DNA of 64,000 bases. It comes from Deltaproteobacteria bacterium. GTDB taxonomy: Bacteria > Desulfobacterota > Desulfuromonadia > Desulfuromonadales > Geopsychrobacteraceae. The stretch is taken from the NCBI GenBank assembly GCA_024276905.1, contig JAJRWF010000050.1, forward strand, positions 1 to 64,000. Direction: 5' to 3'. The position numbers and the translations under genes are program-made. Under the pieces are notes generated by a model. It did no database searches, was not told the origin of the DNA, and saw nothing but the letters and a program-made list of their open reading frames with translations. Each line of letters begins with the position of its first letter. Position 1 is the stretch's first letter. Below are positions 35,097 to 44,390 of this stretch, piece after piece.

Positions 35097-35589
35097 CTAC
35101 TGGACTACGAAATCGGTAAAATAGATCCGCTTGACTTGCCCTTTACTGAGAATCTCGTTCAGGCGGTTAATCAGTTCGGCACGCAGCTGCATCTTGCCCT
35201 GCATGTCGCGCAACTCACTGAAGGTTTTGTTGCCGATCAGCAGCAGAATGGCGTCCTGGATCTGCGGCAGGCGGCTGTTGATTTCATCGGCGGCGGCCGG
35301 AACATCAACCTCAATCGTAATCGCCGCCTTGAGATACCGATTCTCGTCATCGTCCAGGATATTGACGATAAAAGTATTGATATCGACCATTGGACCGACC
35401 GCTTTGGCCTGCTTGGCCATTGCTGCAGCTTCGGCTTCAGGGTCAGGCTTTTCCTCCTTGTTCCCGAGCAGAAAAAACGCCGCACCACCACCGATAACGG
35501 CCAACAGAACAACAGCAGCGATGATGATAATCAGCTTCTTCTTGGAGCCACCCGCTTCTTCTGCGGGGGCTGCATCTTTTTTTTGCCAT
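35097..35589 (-). pseudogene. fliL: FliL, N-terminus out of frame at a run of eight A
   Basis: FliL is a membrane protein at the motor-stator interface. The 135-aa ORF (TTG at 35504) starts inside the membrane segment. Upstream the frame has only a TAA (35616) and no usable start. An ATG at 35589 with AGGAAAAGG upstream is out of frame by one base. If the A8 run (35577-35584) had seven A, the protein would start MAKKDAAPAEEAGGSKKKLIIIIAAVVLLAVIGGGAAFF, a normal FliL start with membrane helix. The rest is typical (FIVNILDDDENRYLKAAITIEVD; RINEILSKGQVKRIYFTDFVVQ). It may be a sequencing error, decay, slippage expression or a phase-variable tract. Confidence 0.75.
35577..35584 (-). repeat. A8 homopolymer at the fliL start (frameshift point)
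   Basis: Eight A residues (T on the + strand) follow ATGGC at the natural fliL start. One fewer A restores the reading frame to a canonical FliL N-terminus. Runs of this length are common sites of sequencing indels, polymerase slippage and phase variation. Confidence 0.8.
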
Positions 35590-35624
35590 GACTCATCCTT
35601 TTCCTGGCTGTGTCGTTATAAAGT

Positions 35625-36356
35625 TCAGAACGGTGCCTGCTCACTGGCATCGATCAGATAGGGCAATTCATCACTGGGCCCGCCCTGGCTCTCGAGCACA
35701 AACTCAACCCGCCGGTTCAATGCCCGTTCCGCTTCACTTTCATTGGGAAAAAGCGGTTTCTGTGAGCCATAACCGGTTGCCGCCAGACGATTTAACGGCA
35801 ACAGCTTATTGCTGGCCAGATAGCGCAACACCGAAACAGCCCGCGTTACCGAAAGATCCCAGTTGGCCAGTTCGTCACCCTGATTATCGGTATGTCCCTC
35901 GATTTTCATATTGAAAGACAGAGGCCTTACCAGTTCGGCGACCTTGCGCAAAATCGGGTAGGCTTCGGGATTGACCACCCGTTGACCGGATTTGAAAAGC
36001 ACCGAATCATCAACCCGCAGAATCACCGCACCACGGTCTTTGACCAGAGTGATATCTTTCTCGATTTTCAACTCATGAATCTTTGTTCGCAAGCGCCGGT
36101 AAACCCGGGTCGTCAGGTCATCATCGATCGGGGCATAGGTCACAATCCGCGGTGTGGTCACAGTTGTCGTGCTGCTGCTGGCCAGCACACCGAACGCTCC
36201 TGCCAGGGAATCACTGGCCTGACTGAACTTCACCTTGTCCATTGACGCCATCGATAACAGCAAGACAAAAAAGGTCAGCAGCAGGGTCACCATGTCACTG
36301 AAGGTGACCATCCACATCGGTGCTCCGACCGGTGGTTTCTTTTCCTTTTTCGCCAC
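35625..36356 (-). CDS. motB: Flagellar stator protein MotB
   Basis: The 243-aa protein has a single N-terminal membrane segment (MWMVTFSDMVTLLLTFFVLLLSMAS) that includes the conserved proton-pathway Asp in FSDMVT. The C-terminal OmpA-like peptidoglycan-binding domain has IEGHTDNQGDELANWDLSVTRAVSVLRYL. The start is a GTG at 36356 with GGGAG upstream. It pairs with MotA in the stator. It lies 13 bases after motA. Confidence 0.94.
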   Translation of the reverse strand: MAKKEKKPPVGAPMWMVTFSDMVTLLLTFFVLLLSMASMDKVKFSQASDSLAGAFGVLASSSTTTVTTPRIVTYAPIDDDLTTRVYRRLRTKIHELKIEKDITLVKDRGAVILRVDDSVLFKSGQRVVNPEAYPILRKVAELVRPLSFNMKIEGHTDNQGDELANWDLSVTRAVSVLRYLASNKLLPLNRLAATGYGSQKPLFPNESEAERALNRRVEFVLESQGGPSDELPYLIDASEQAPF

Positions 36357-36369
36357 GTGTTACGACTCC

Positions 36370-37134
36370 CTATCCGAAATTACTCTGGCGCAGTTTGGGG
36401 GCAACAAAGGCATGCAGTCGCTGCTCCATCAACCGCGGGTTTTCACCGCCGAGAATCGCCTTCATCCCTTCGGCGATCAGGGTCTTGACCAGCACCTCAC
36501 TTTGCGAGCGCAGTTTGAGTTTGGCCGCAATCGGCAGACAGATAATGTTAGCCAACATGGCACCGTAGAAGGTAGTCAGCAGGGCAACCGCCATCGCCGG
36601 GCCGATCGAGGAAGGGTCATTCATGGTCTGCAGCATCTGCACCAGACCGATCAGGGTCCCGATCATTCCCATGGCAGGAGCATAACCACCGATTGATGAG
36701 AAGATTTCGGCCCCTTTATCATGACGCTCCATGATGTACTCGATCTCCATCTCAAGCATCTCTTTCAGAGCTTCAGGCTCCTGACCGTCGACCGCCATCT
36801 GCAATCCCTTGAGAAAAAAATCGTCATCGATTTCGTTCATTACCGATTGCAGGCTGAGAATCCCCTCCTTGCGGGCCTTCCCGGCGTAGGTGATCAGCTT
36901 TTCGATTGTTTCTTCGGGCGGCAGTTCCTTGACAAAAAAGGCTTTGCGCGCAACACCGACTGCACCGAAAACCTCGCCGAAAGGATAGGCAACCAGAGTG
37001 ACCCCGAAGGTCCCCCCGAGAACAATCAGGGTTGACGGCAGATCGAGGAAAATCAGCAGCGAGCTGCCCTGGAGGATAGCGCCGACCAGCAGGCCGAAAC
37101 AGCCGATCAGACCAAGTAGTGTTGCTAGATCCAT
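36370..37134 (-). CDS. motA: Flagellar stator protein MotA
   Basis: The ~254-aa membrane protein has four hydrophobic segments and the MotA/PomA pattern, with PSTLIVLGGTFGVTLVAYPF, a cytoplasmic loop and GGYAPAMGMIGTLIGLVQML. It forms the ion channel of the stator with MotB. The ATG at 37134 has GGGGA upstream. It opens the operon that continues through fliL and the export genes, with a sigma-54 promoter about 90 bases upstream. Confidence 0.94.
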   Translation of the reverse strand: MDLATLLGLIGCFGLLVGAILQGSSLLIFLDLPSTLIVLGGTFGVTLVAYPFGEVFGAVGVARKAFFVKELPPEETIEKLITYAGKARKEGILSLQSVMNEIDDDFFLKGLQMAVDGQEPEALKEMLEMEIEYIMERHDKGAEIFSSIGGYAPAMGMIGTLIGLVQMLQTMNDPSSIGPAMAVALLTTFYGAMLANIICLPIAAKLKLRSQSEVLVKTLIAEGMKAILGGENPRLMEQRLHAFVAPKLRQSNFG

Positions 37135-37220
37135 GAACAATCCCCATTGCGTTATCTGCGGGAGGTCTGCGTATCAGACCCATGCAATCCCGCTTTGGAT
37201 GTGTCAGTACCTTCTCGTTT

Positions 37221-37236
37221 GGCAAGGAATATGCCA
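37221..37236 (-). promoter_or_regulatory. Sigma-54 (-24/-12) promoter upstream of motA
   Basis: On the - strand TGGCATATTCCTTGCC matches the sigma-54 consensus TGGCAYRNNNNTTGC at every fixed position. It lies about 87 bases upstream of motA and downstream of the flgE terminator, so it should drive the motA-to-flgJ operon. This fits flagellar systems run by an NtrC-type activator. Confidence 0.8.
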
Positions 37237-37321
37237 CTTCATGAAAATTCTATAAAATGTATTTTTGTTCTTTGTTTTCAACTACTTGGGCACGTAAAAT
37301 CCGTCGCCACAACCACCACAT

Positions 37322-37350
37322 AAAAAAAGCCGCTCCAGTAACGAAGCGGC
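37322..37350 (-). terminator. Intrinsic terminator after flgE
   Basis: On the - strand GCCGCT-TCGTTACTGG-AGCGGC is followed by TTTTTTT, about 35 bases after the flgE stop codon. It ends the flgB-to-flgE operon before the motA promoter. Confidence 0.85.
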
Positions 37351-37381
37351 CCATGAAATTGTCATGATTTTGACTGCAACT

Positions 37382-38656
37382 CTATCGTTTCAGATTAATG
37401 ACTTCGGCCAGCATCTCGTCGGTGGTGGTGATCGTCTTCGAGTTGGCCGAAAAACCACGTTGGGTAATGATCATCTTGACAAATTCCTGAGCCAGATCGA
37501 CATTCGACTGCTCAAGGGCATTGGTGAAAATATTGCCGACCCCCGAACCGACGGTACCGACCACCGGAGCTCCAGATTTGTCGCTGACAGCCCACATGTT
37601 GTTACCGATTTTATCCAACCCTCCTGGATTGGTAAACTTTGACAGCGCCAACTTCATCAGCTTGCGCGGCTGGCCATTACTGAAATTACCAATGATATTG
37701 CCGAATTCATCGACATTCAACTTGACCAGAGTCCCGGTCCCGAAGCCATCCTGTTGCTGACTGACGACAACCGAAGGACTGGCATACTGGGTGGTCTGCA
37801 TGTCGTAGGTAACCTGCTGGGTTTGCGTTGAGCCGTTGCTCCAGGCCAACGCATTGGCAGTCGTCGTCGCCGGGTCTGGAACCAGCGAAGCCAGGTTGCC
37901 ACTGGCGTCAAAATTAAGAACACCGGTACCGACCACCTGCAGATTCCCTGCGGTACCGCCGACCTCCCCGGCGTCAACCACGGCGTTCCACGACCAGGTC
38001 TGGTTGGCGGTCTTGGTGAAATAGGTCGTCATCAGATGGGTGCTGCCGAGACTGTCAAACAGGCGAATCGAGGTCGCATAATTCGAACTTGTTGAGGGGT
38101 TAAGCGGATCGAATCCTGCGGGGATGGCAATCGAGTCTGAATCGAGGTTGGTGTTCAGGGTGACATTGGCAGTAGGACCGGACTGGGTGAATGACTGGGT
38201 ATTGGCTCGAATCGGAACCAGATCCCCGATAGTATTTCCGTTGGTGTCAAGATTGTAACCCATGACATTGAAGCCTTCGGGATTGACAAAAAAACCGGCG
38301 GAGTCGAAACGAAAAGCTCCAGCACGGGTGTAGTTGTTACTCGCATTGCCCGTCGCCGGATCACTGACAATAAAGAAACCTGGACCCTCTACCGCCAGAT
38401 CGGTATTGAGTTCAGTGGTCTCGAAGGTCCCCTGACTGAAGATATTATCAACAATCGAAAGACCGACCCCGCGACCGACCTGCGAGGTGCCGCCCGAACC
38501 GGAAATCTGGCTGGAGAGCAGATCGCCGAAAACGGTCCGGCTCGACTTGAAACCGACGGTGTTGGCATTGGCGATGTTATTACCAATGACGCTCATGGCA
38601 TTACCATTGGCATTGAGCCCACTGACACCACTGAACAATGAACTGGAAACTCCCAT
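37382..38656 (-). CDS. flgE: Flagellar hook protein FlgE
   Basis: The ~424-aa protein starts MGVSSSLFSGVSGLNANGNAMSVIGNNIANANTVGFKSSRTVFGDLL, the hook N-terminus. It ends with NVDLAQEFVKMIITQRGFSANSKTITTTDEMLAEVINLKR. The middle holds the variable D1-D2 hook domains. AAGGAG lies seven bases before the ATG at 38656; the ORF to 38683 adds a basic stretch outside the family. It is the last gene before a terminator. Confidence 0.95.
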   Translation of the reverse strand: MGVSSSLFSGVSGLNANGNAMSVIGNNIANANTVGFKSSRTVFGDLLSSQISGSGGTSQVGRGVGLSIVDNIFSQGTFETTELNTDLAVEGPGFFIVSDPATGNASNNYTRAGAFRFDSAGFFVNPEGFNVMGYNLDTNGNTIGDLVPIRANTQSFTQSGPTANVTLNTNLDSDSIAIPAGFDPLNPSTSSNYATSIRLFDSLGSTHLMTTYFTKTANQTWSWNAVVDAGEVGGTAGNLQVVGTGVLNFDASGNLASLVPDPATTTANALAWSNGSTQTQQVTYDMQTTQYASPSVVVSQQQDGFGTGTLVKLNVDEFGNIIGNFSNGQPRKLMKLALSKFTNPGGLDKIGNNMWAVSDKSGAPVVGTVGSGVGNIFTNALEQSNVDLAQEFVKMIITQRGFSANSKTITTTDEMLAEVINLKR

Positions 38657-38731
38657 GTTTTTGCTCCTTCTTCGAGGGGGCACCTCTGTCGGTCGGTACC
38701 CCGCGAACCTCCTCGTTGAGGGCCGGTTCGG

Positions 38732-39112
38732 CTAGGCTATAATTGCACTGTCGATATTGGTGAAAACATTGTTCTTCATCTGTTCGCGGTCGACGACGGT
38801 CACCACGGTTTCATTTTTGACGCTGACAACCAGTGCGGTTTCATCGAGCATCACCAGCGAATCCCGTCCACCCTTGGCATCGACCTGTTTAACCGCCTGC
38901 TGCAGACGTTCGAGCTGGTTTTGATCAAAGTTGATCCCACGCGATTCCATACGGCCCAGGGCATGACCGGAAAACCTGACTCTGGATTGCTGCCGAGCCT
39001 GCTGCAGCAATTGATCGAACTGTCCAGCCTCCCCCTTGCCGGGTGCCGGGCGCTGTTGCAACTGTCCGGCCGGACGAATCGGCGACGGAATGATCGTCAA
39101 TCGATCAGTCAT
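38732..39112 (-). CDS. Flagellar operon protein, TIGR02530 type
   Basis: The 126-aa protein has the conserved block VRFSGHALGRMESRGINFDQNQLERLQQAVKQVDAKGGRDSLVMLDETALVVSVKNETVVTVVDRE. I recognise this as the TIGR02530 family, found between flgD and flgE in many Gram-negative and Gram-positive bacteria. Its role is not well defined. It overlaps flgD by four bases. It may help hook assembly, but that is an inference from position. Confidence 0.8.
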   Translation of the reverse strand: MTDRLTIIPSPIRPAGQLQQRPAPGKGEAGQFDQLLQQARQQSRVRFSGHALGRMESRGINFDQNQLERLQQAVKQVDAKGGRDSLVMLDETALVVSVKNETVVTVVDREQMKNNVFTNIDSAIIA

Positions 39113-39771
39113 GGGACGACTCCGACCTTTTCGACCTTGGCCATACTGAAGGTGCCGGCCGCTGTCGTCAGCCTGGTTTCATCGGAGCCCAGTTCAACCC
39201 CGGAGACGATGCTGCGAATCAGGCTGGTACTTTCGAGAACTTTTTCATCTCCGTCCAACGCGCGAACCACCAGGTTATAGGTTCCCGGAGCAACCGGCTG
39301 ACCGGCATCGCTGTACCCGTTCCAGTCGACAAAGTGTTCTCCCGGGGCGGTACCGCTCCCGCTGAGAGTTGCGACATTGTAGCCATTACTATCGAGAACA
39401 TAGAGAGTCACCTCGTCGGCCGGTGTATCAAGTCGATATCCGAAGGTCTGGTTGCTGCCATCGGTTTCAAAACGGTCGGCCTGGACCACAACTTCCTCGC
39501 CCATCAGCCCCAACGCCGACTGACGCTCGACCTGATCAGCCATGCCGGCAAAAGAATCGAGTTTGGTACTCATATTACTCAGCTGCTCAAGCTGACTGAA
39601 CTGCGCCAGCTGGGCGGTAAACTCGGTGGCGTCAGCCGGATTGAGCGGATCCTGGTTTTCCAGCTGGGCAATCAGCAGGGTCAGGAAATCATCTTTACCG
39701 AGCGATGTTTCCTTGCTTTGCTGTGACGGGAAAAGGCTGCTGCTATCACTGACACTGCCGACGGTTGACAT
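39109..39771 (-). CDS. flgD: Flagellar hook cap protein FlgD
   Basis: The 220-aa protein has the FlgD N-terminus (LGKDDFLTLLIAQLENQDPLNPADATEFTAQLAQFSQLEQLSNM). It has an Ig-like C-terminal region (GYRLDTPADEVTLYVLDSNGYNVATLSGSGTAPGEHFVDWNGYSDAGQPVAPGTYNLVV). It caps the growing hook and is then shed. It lies between fliK and the TIGR02530 gene. Confidence 0.94.
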   Translation of the reverse strand: MSTVGSVSDSSSLFPSQQSKETSLGKDDFLTLLIAQLENQDPLNPADATEFTAQLAQFSQLEQLSNMSTKLDSFAGMADQVERQSALGLMGEEVVVQADRFETDGSNQTFGYRLDTPADEVTLYVLDSNGYNVATLSGSGTAPGEHFVDWNGYSDAGQPVAPGTYNLVVRALDGDEKVLESTSLIRSIVSGVELGSDETRLTTAAGTFSMAKVEKVGVVP

Positions 39772-39825
39772 AGGTCTCTCCTTGCCTTAATCCGCAGACC
39801 AACCGGGATTAAAGTTCTGACGCGT

Positions 39826-41379
39826 TTAAACCCGCAGGCTGATACCTCCGCCCGCGTGCTCCAGTAATTGTTCAAGCGGAATATCCAGCTCCCGTTGCCA
39901 GTCGTCGGCCAGCCAGGGACTCTGGGGAGAATGATGCTGCTGTTGTTGCTGTTGCTGCCAGGCGGTCTCGTTCCCGGTCTGGTCCTGTCCGCTCTGGACA
40001 TCGACACGAAACTCGTCGATCTTTAGTCCCTGCTGCTGAAGAGCATCACGTAATTGCGGCAGATAACGGTCGAGAACTTCACGAACCTGTTGACTCTGGG
40101 CCTGGAGATGAGCGCGTACCCGATCACCTTCAACCATCAGATCGAGCCGTAAGGATCCAAGCTCTGCCGGATTCAGGCGCAGGCGCATCCGCCCCGTTTC
40201 CCCATCATTACTGCCGGCCAGATGGGTAACCACCTGATCGACGAGCTGAGTTTCGGCCAGCTGTTGCCCTGAGGGCAGCTGCATCATTCTGGGAACAGGT
40301 GATTCCATCTGGGCTTCACGAATGTGGGAAGCCTGAACTGCTTGAGCCGCCTGTTGCGGCTGATGGGTATTGTTACCCAAACCCTGCAGGCTGATTTTTG
40401 CAGCCTCCGGCTTTGATTCACTTGCCGTTTCAAGCTCGGACTCAACCACCGCACTGGCTTCCAGCTGGGTTTCCGGCCCAGCCTTGACGGATTTCTGTTC
40501 ATGAGGACTCGGCTGTTCGCGGCGCGGAGTGAGGATTTTTGCAATCTGCTCCTCCTGCAAACCGCCTCTGGTTTCGGGCGAAAGACTTTCTGTCGGCGGC
40601 AGAGTTTCAGCTCCGGCCTCTGTTTCGCTGTTCAGGGCTTCCGTTGCATTCGGCACAACAAGCTGTGCCTCCTGGCGATCTGTTCCGGCGACACTCTTTG
40701 CCGCCACCAGACCCAGAACTTTGTCGAGCCGCGGTTGCAGCTCAGCAGCCAGAGGTTGATTCTGCAATGATTCCGGGACCTGACCCGTTTGAATCATCAC
40801 CGCCATCAGCTGTTTGAGCTCCTCGATCTCCCCGGCGTTCAAATTCAACTCTGCCGGTGCGGTATCAGACTGCTCCAACTCGGGATCAGGCTCTTCCTGC
40901 GGCTTCTCTTCAACCAACTGGTCGAGAATCTCCCGTGCGGCGGCAAAAACTTCTTCCATATTATCCGGCTCAGTGGTTTCATCGAGCAGCAACTCCTCGC
41001 CCGATTCCTCATCACCCTGCTGGGACTGCAGCCAGGAACTGATCAGTTCCTGCACCTGCTCGGCGGCAGCAACCCGCTCACTGTTCTCCGATGGCTGAAT
41101 AAAGGCAGCGCCCTGATCGATCAATGCCGCCATCAAAAAGGGGGCCGCACCCGTTTCGGCCGCGCTGTTCTGTGCGGTGCCTTCCGCAGTATCTATCTCA
41201 ACAGCCTCCGGCACTCCCTGCTCAACGACAGCCTGTTCTGTCTTGGCCTCAGCCTTGCCGGTTTCGGTCCCCAGAACCTCCCCGAACGGTTGCTCCGGAA
41301 GCTCTTTCTGGCCAGCAGCAACAACGGACCCGCCGGGTTCCGGTACAGTCGTAAGGTCCTGAATCATCATTCCTTGCAT
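39826..41379 (-). CDS. fliK: Flagellar hook-length control protein FliK
   Basis: The ~517-aa protein is acidic and low in complexity over most of its length, as expected for the ruler part. The C-terminal Flg_hook domain has GRMRLRLNPAELGSLRLDLMVEGDRVRAHLQAQSQQVREVLDRYLPQLRDALQQQGLKIDEFRVDV. It measures hook length and signals FlhB to change substrates. GAGGTG is six bases before the ATG at 41379. Confidence 0.88.
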   Translation of the reverse strand: MQGMMIQDLTTVPEPGGSVVAAGQKELPEQPFGEVLGTETGKAEAKTEQAVVEQGVPEAVEIDTAEGTAQNSAAETGAAPFLMAALIDQGAAFIQPSENSERVAAAEQVQELISSWLQSQQGDEESGEELLLDETTEPDNMEEVFAAAREILDQLVEEKPQEEPDPELEQSDTAPAELNLNAGEIEELKQLMAVMIQTGQVPESLQNQPLAAELQPRLDKVLGLVAAKSVAGTDRQEAQLVVPNATEALNSETEAGAETLPPTESLSPETRGGLQEEQIAKILTPRREQPSPHEQKSVKAGPETQLEASAVVESELETASESKPEAAKISLQGLGNNTHQPQQAAQAVQASHIREAQMESPVPRMMQLPSGQQLAETQLVDQVVTHLAGSNDGETGRMRLRLNPAELGSLRLDLMVEGDRVRAHLQAQSQQVREVLDRYLPQLRDALQQQGLKIDEFRVDVQSGQDQTGNETAWQQQQQQQHHSPQSPWLADDWQRELDIPLEQLLEHAGGGISLRV

Positions 41380-41448
41380 ACGCGTCACCTCAGTTCACAC
41401 ACCCCTGAATCCGTGAAAGACCCAGGATATTTCATTTTCAACCACTGT

Positions 41449-41946
41449 CTAATATGACGGGGGCTGGTCAACCGGGAATTCGGTAAACCCGGTACTTAAC
41501 CTGGTTGCTGTCTTCTGATCGAGATTGTCGAGAATCTTGCCGGCATTTTTCTTATTCATTGCCGCCAGCAGCTCAATCGCCAGTCTCGGCTCCAGATTTT
41601 TAATCAGATCAGCCGACTTGCGGGCACTCATCTTTTCGTAGATCTTGCTCAATTCGGTCACCCGTTTTCCCTCTTCGGCCTGCTTGCGATTCAGCAGTCT
41701 GGTCAGTTCCTGACGCAGGTTCTGCATCTGGACGAGCTTCTTATCGACCTCCTGCTGCAGAGTCTTTAGCTGCATCTGCTCAACTTTGAGCTGATCACCC
41801 TCTTTTTGTATCCGGTTGTACTGTTCTTCAATTGCAGAGCGGATCCGTCGCTCTTCAACCGAGGTGGGTGCCGCCTCTTTCTGAACAGCTGCTTCGACGG
41901 GCGCAACCGACAACAAGACAAACAGCAGCAATTGCAGTTTTTTCAT
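41449..41946 (-). CDS. MotE-like flagellar protein (MgtE_N domain)
   Basis: The 165-aa protein has a signal peptide (MKKLQLLLFVLLSVAPVEA), a long coiled coil and a C-terminal MgtE_N-type helical repeat (LIKNLEPRLAIELLAAMNKKNAGKILDNLDQKTATRLS). It resembles the flagellar MotE family, which in alphaproteobacteria stabilises the periplasmic motility apparatus. The gene overlaps fliJ by four bases. A secreted coiled-coil protein at this place is common in deltaproteobacterial flagellar operons. Confidence 0.7.
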   Translation of the reverse strand: MKKLQLLLFVLLSVAPVEAAVQKEAAPTSVEERRIRSAIEEQYNRIQKEGDQLKVEQMQLKTLQQEVDKKLVQMQNLRQELTRLLNRKQAEEGKRVTELSKIYEKMSARKSADLIKNLEPRLAIELLAAMNKKNAGKILDNLDQKTATRLSTGFTEFPVDQPPSY

Positions 41947-42383
41947 CTGGGATCTCCCTTCTGACGCAGGCTGATCTCATCGAGCATCACCCGTTCCCTG
42001 CTCTCCAGTTTGCGCAGATACTCCGCCAGTTGCTTTTCCTTCAGCTTTTCAATAATTTTGCGCTCGCGGGCCGCGATCAGCAGTTCCTGGCGCCGCTCAT
42101 TCAACAACAACGTCAACTCCTGCTGCTGAAGTTGCAGTTTTTCACCCTGCTGGCGATGATGATCGATCTGGTCCTCGTAAAGTCGCAGTTCAAGGATCGA
42201 CAACCCGCTTTGTTGTTTCTGCTGCAACTGGTCGGTCAGTGCTTCAAGGCGACTGTGGATTTCGGCGCGTTGCTGTTCAAGCTGTGCTGCGACTCCCAGA
42301 AGTTCGGACAAACGTTGCTGGGCCTGTTCTTCCAGGGTTTTTCGGTACTTGAGAACGGTCTGCAGTTTGAATTTTTCGGCCAT
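41943..42383 (-). CDS. fliJ: Flagellar export protein FliJ
   Basis: The 146-aa protein is almost entirely coiled coil and starts MAEKFKLQTVLKYRKTLEEQAQQRLSELLG, a FliJ pattern. FliJ is the central stalk of the FliI ATPase ring and links it to FlhA. It sits immediately after fliI. Sequence similarity in the family is low, so position is important. Confidence 0.88.
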   Translation of the reverse strand: MAEKFKLQTVLKYRKTLEEQAQQRLSELLGVAAQLEQQRAEIHSRLEALTDQLQQKQQSGLSILELRLYEDQIDHHRQQGEKLQLQQQELTLLLNERRQELLIAARERKIIEKLKEKQLAEYLRKLESRERVMLDEISLRQKGDPR

Positions 42384-42435
42384 GCTGTTGCGGCTCCCTC
42401 TTTTCCTGACCGGACCTTCTCACGCGAGGTCGAGG

Positions 42436-43746
42436 CTAGACCCGCCGATCCTGGGCAAGCAGTTCCATTTCGGCAAGAGTTTCTTCCAGGTCGAAGGCAT
42501 CGTCCATCCCCTGGCGCAGAAAATCCATAATCACCTCAATCCGCGAAATTGCATAATCGATCCGCGCATTGCTCCCAGCGGCATAGGCACCGATATTGAT
42601 CAGATCTTCTGCTTCGCGATAGGTGGCGAGAATTTCACGGATCTGCCCGGCCATCTGCTGATGTTCGGCACTGACGATATCGCGCATCACCCGACTGGCT
42701 GAGTTGAGAATATCGATGGAGGGGTAGTGGTTGCGGGCCGCCAGATCACGCGACAGGACAATGTGGCCGTCAAGGATCGAACGGACTGAATCGGCGACCG
42801 GTTCGTTCATATCATCCCCCTCGACCAGCACCGTGTAGAGTCCGGTGATACTGCCCTTGCCGCTGAAAGAACCGGCCCGCTCAAGCAGCTTGGGCAGGGT
42901 GGCAAAGACACTCGGCGTATAACCCTTGGTTGTCGGCGGTTCTCCGATGGCCAGCCCCACTTCGCGCATCGCCATGGCGAAACGGGTCACCGAGTCCATC
43001 AGCAGCAGGACATTCTTGCCCTGCGCGCAAAAATATTCGGCGATCGTCGTGGCGACAAAGGCACCGCGCATTCTCAGCAGCGGTGATTGATCCGAGGTCG
43101 CGGTCACCACCACCGACCGCGCCAGACCCTCTTCGCCAAGGTCACGCTCAATAAATTCACGCACCTCGCGCCCACGTTCACCGATCAGGGCGATGACATT
43201 GACATCGGCGCGGGTATGTTTGGCCATCATCCCGAGCAGCACACTTTTACCAACCCCGGAACCGGCCATGATCCCCATCCGCTGGCCCTGACCACAGGTC
43301 AGCAGTCCGTTGATTGAACGTACCCCCAGATCGAGGGCCCGTACAATCTGATCGCGATCCATCGGGCTGGCGGGTTGGGCATAGAGTGGGAATTCCTGAT
43401 CAAACTTTGTCAGCGGACGGTTGTCGAGGGGTTCCCCCAGGGCATCGATCACCCGACCGAGCAATTCATCACCGACCGGCAGGGTGGCGCTGTCACGGAC
43501 AACCCGGATCAGGCTGCCTGGGCCCAGGCCACGCAGGTCACCCAGCGGCATCAGGAGAGCTTTTGAGTCACGGAAACCGACCACCTCGGCCGGAATCTTT
43601 GCGCCACCGCCGAGGGGCGTCAGTTCGCACAGGGTGCCGACGGTGGAGGCCGGGCAAAAACCTTCGACCACCAGGCCGACAATCTGTGTCACCTTGCCAC
43701 TGACCTTGAGAGGGCTGATTTCACGGATACGGGCGACAATATCCAT
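42436..43746 (-). CDS. fliI: Flagellar export ATPase FliI
   Basis: The ~436-aa protein is an F1-beta-like ATPase with Walker A GSGVGKSVLLG, Walker B VLLLMDSVTRFAMAMREV and the FliI pattern GEPPTTKGYTPSVFATLPKLLERAG. It energises substrate unloading at the export gate with FliH and FliJ. Its ATG overlaps the fliH stop by one base. Confidence 0.96.
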   Translation of the reverse strand: MDIVARIREISPLKVSGKVTQIVGLVVEGFCPASTVGTLCELTPLGGGAKIPAEVVGFRDSKALLMPLGDLRGLGPGSLIRVVRDSATLPVGDELLGRVIDALGEPLDNRPLTKFDQEFPLYAQPASPMDRDQIVRALDLGVRSINGLLTCGQGQRMGIMAGSGVGKSVLLGMMAKHTRADVNVIALIGERGREVREFIERDLGEEGLARSVVVTATSDQSPLLRMRGAFVATTIAEYFCAQGKNVLLLMDSVTRFAMAMREVGLAIGEPPTTKGYTPSVFATLPKLLERAGSFSGKGSITGLYTVLVEGDDMNEPVADSVRSILDGHIVLSRDLAARNHYPSIDILNSASRVMRDIVSAEHQQMAGQIREILATYREAEDLINIGAYAAGSNARIDYAISRIEVIMDFLRQGMDDAFDLEETLAEMELLAQDRRV

Positions 43747-44390
43747 CAATCTGACTCCGTTATGGCCCCAGCGAGGGTTTTACGAATCTCGTCAAGCTGC
43801 GTTTCGATGGTCGCATCGACATCGCCGAAATCGGACTCGACCCGGCAGCCCCCGGGAGTGATGGTTACGTCCGCATCAAGCGCAATATTTTTCAGCCCGC
43901 TGATGCTGGCGAGAAAAAGTGGTTTCTGCTGCTTGACCAACTCAAGATCCTGCGGGCTGACCCGAATACGGTAGGAATCTGCCCGCACTGAGGCCTGCAG
44001 GGCATTTTCTATCAGCGACAGTACCAGTTCCGGCTGAACCTCGATTGAACGCCGTATCACCTGTTCACTGATGGCCATCACCATTCTGAGCATATCCTGG
44101 CTGCTGTTGCGGGCCACCGATTCGCGCAAGCGATTGACCTCTTCGAGCGCTTGAGTCAACGCCTGCAACGTGCTGTCAAGTTTCGATTCAACGGCGGCCG
44201 CACCCTCCTGGCGTCCCCGGGTAAATGCCTCGCTGACCTCCTGTTGCGAATCCATCTGGATCGCAGCTGTTTCGACCTGATGTTCACTACCGGCAGCAGC
44301 AAGCGGCACACCATGATCACTGAATGAACGAAACTGAAAGCTTTCGAGTTCGCTGAATTCCTGGCCGCGATAAACCTTAGACAAGCTCAT
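43746..44390 (-). CDS. fliH: Flagellar export regulator FliH
   Basis: The ~214-aa protein has a charged helical N-terminal half and a C-terminal FliH/VATPase-E-like domain (RMVMAISEQVIRRSIEVQPELVLSLIENALQASVRADSYRIRVSPQDLELVKQQ...GGCRVESDFGDVDATIETQLDEIRKTL). It binds FliI and carries it to the export gate. GGAGG is eight bases before the ATG at 44390. It follows fliG with a short overlap. Confidence 0.9.
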   Translation of the reverse strand: MSLSKVYRGQEFSELESFQFRSFSDHGVPLAAAGSEHQVETAAIQMDSQQEVSEAFTRGRQEGAAAVESKLDSTLQALTQALEEVNRLRESVARNSSQDMLRMVMAISEQVIRRSIEVQPELVLSLIENALQASVRADSYRIRVSPQDLELVKQQKPLFLASISGLKNIALDADVTITPGGCRVESDFGDVDATIETQLDEIRKTLAGAITESD

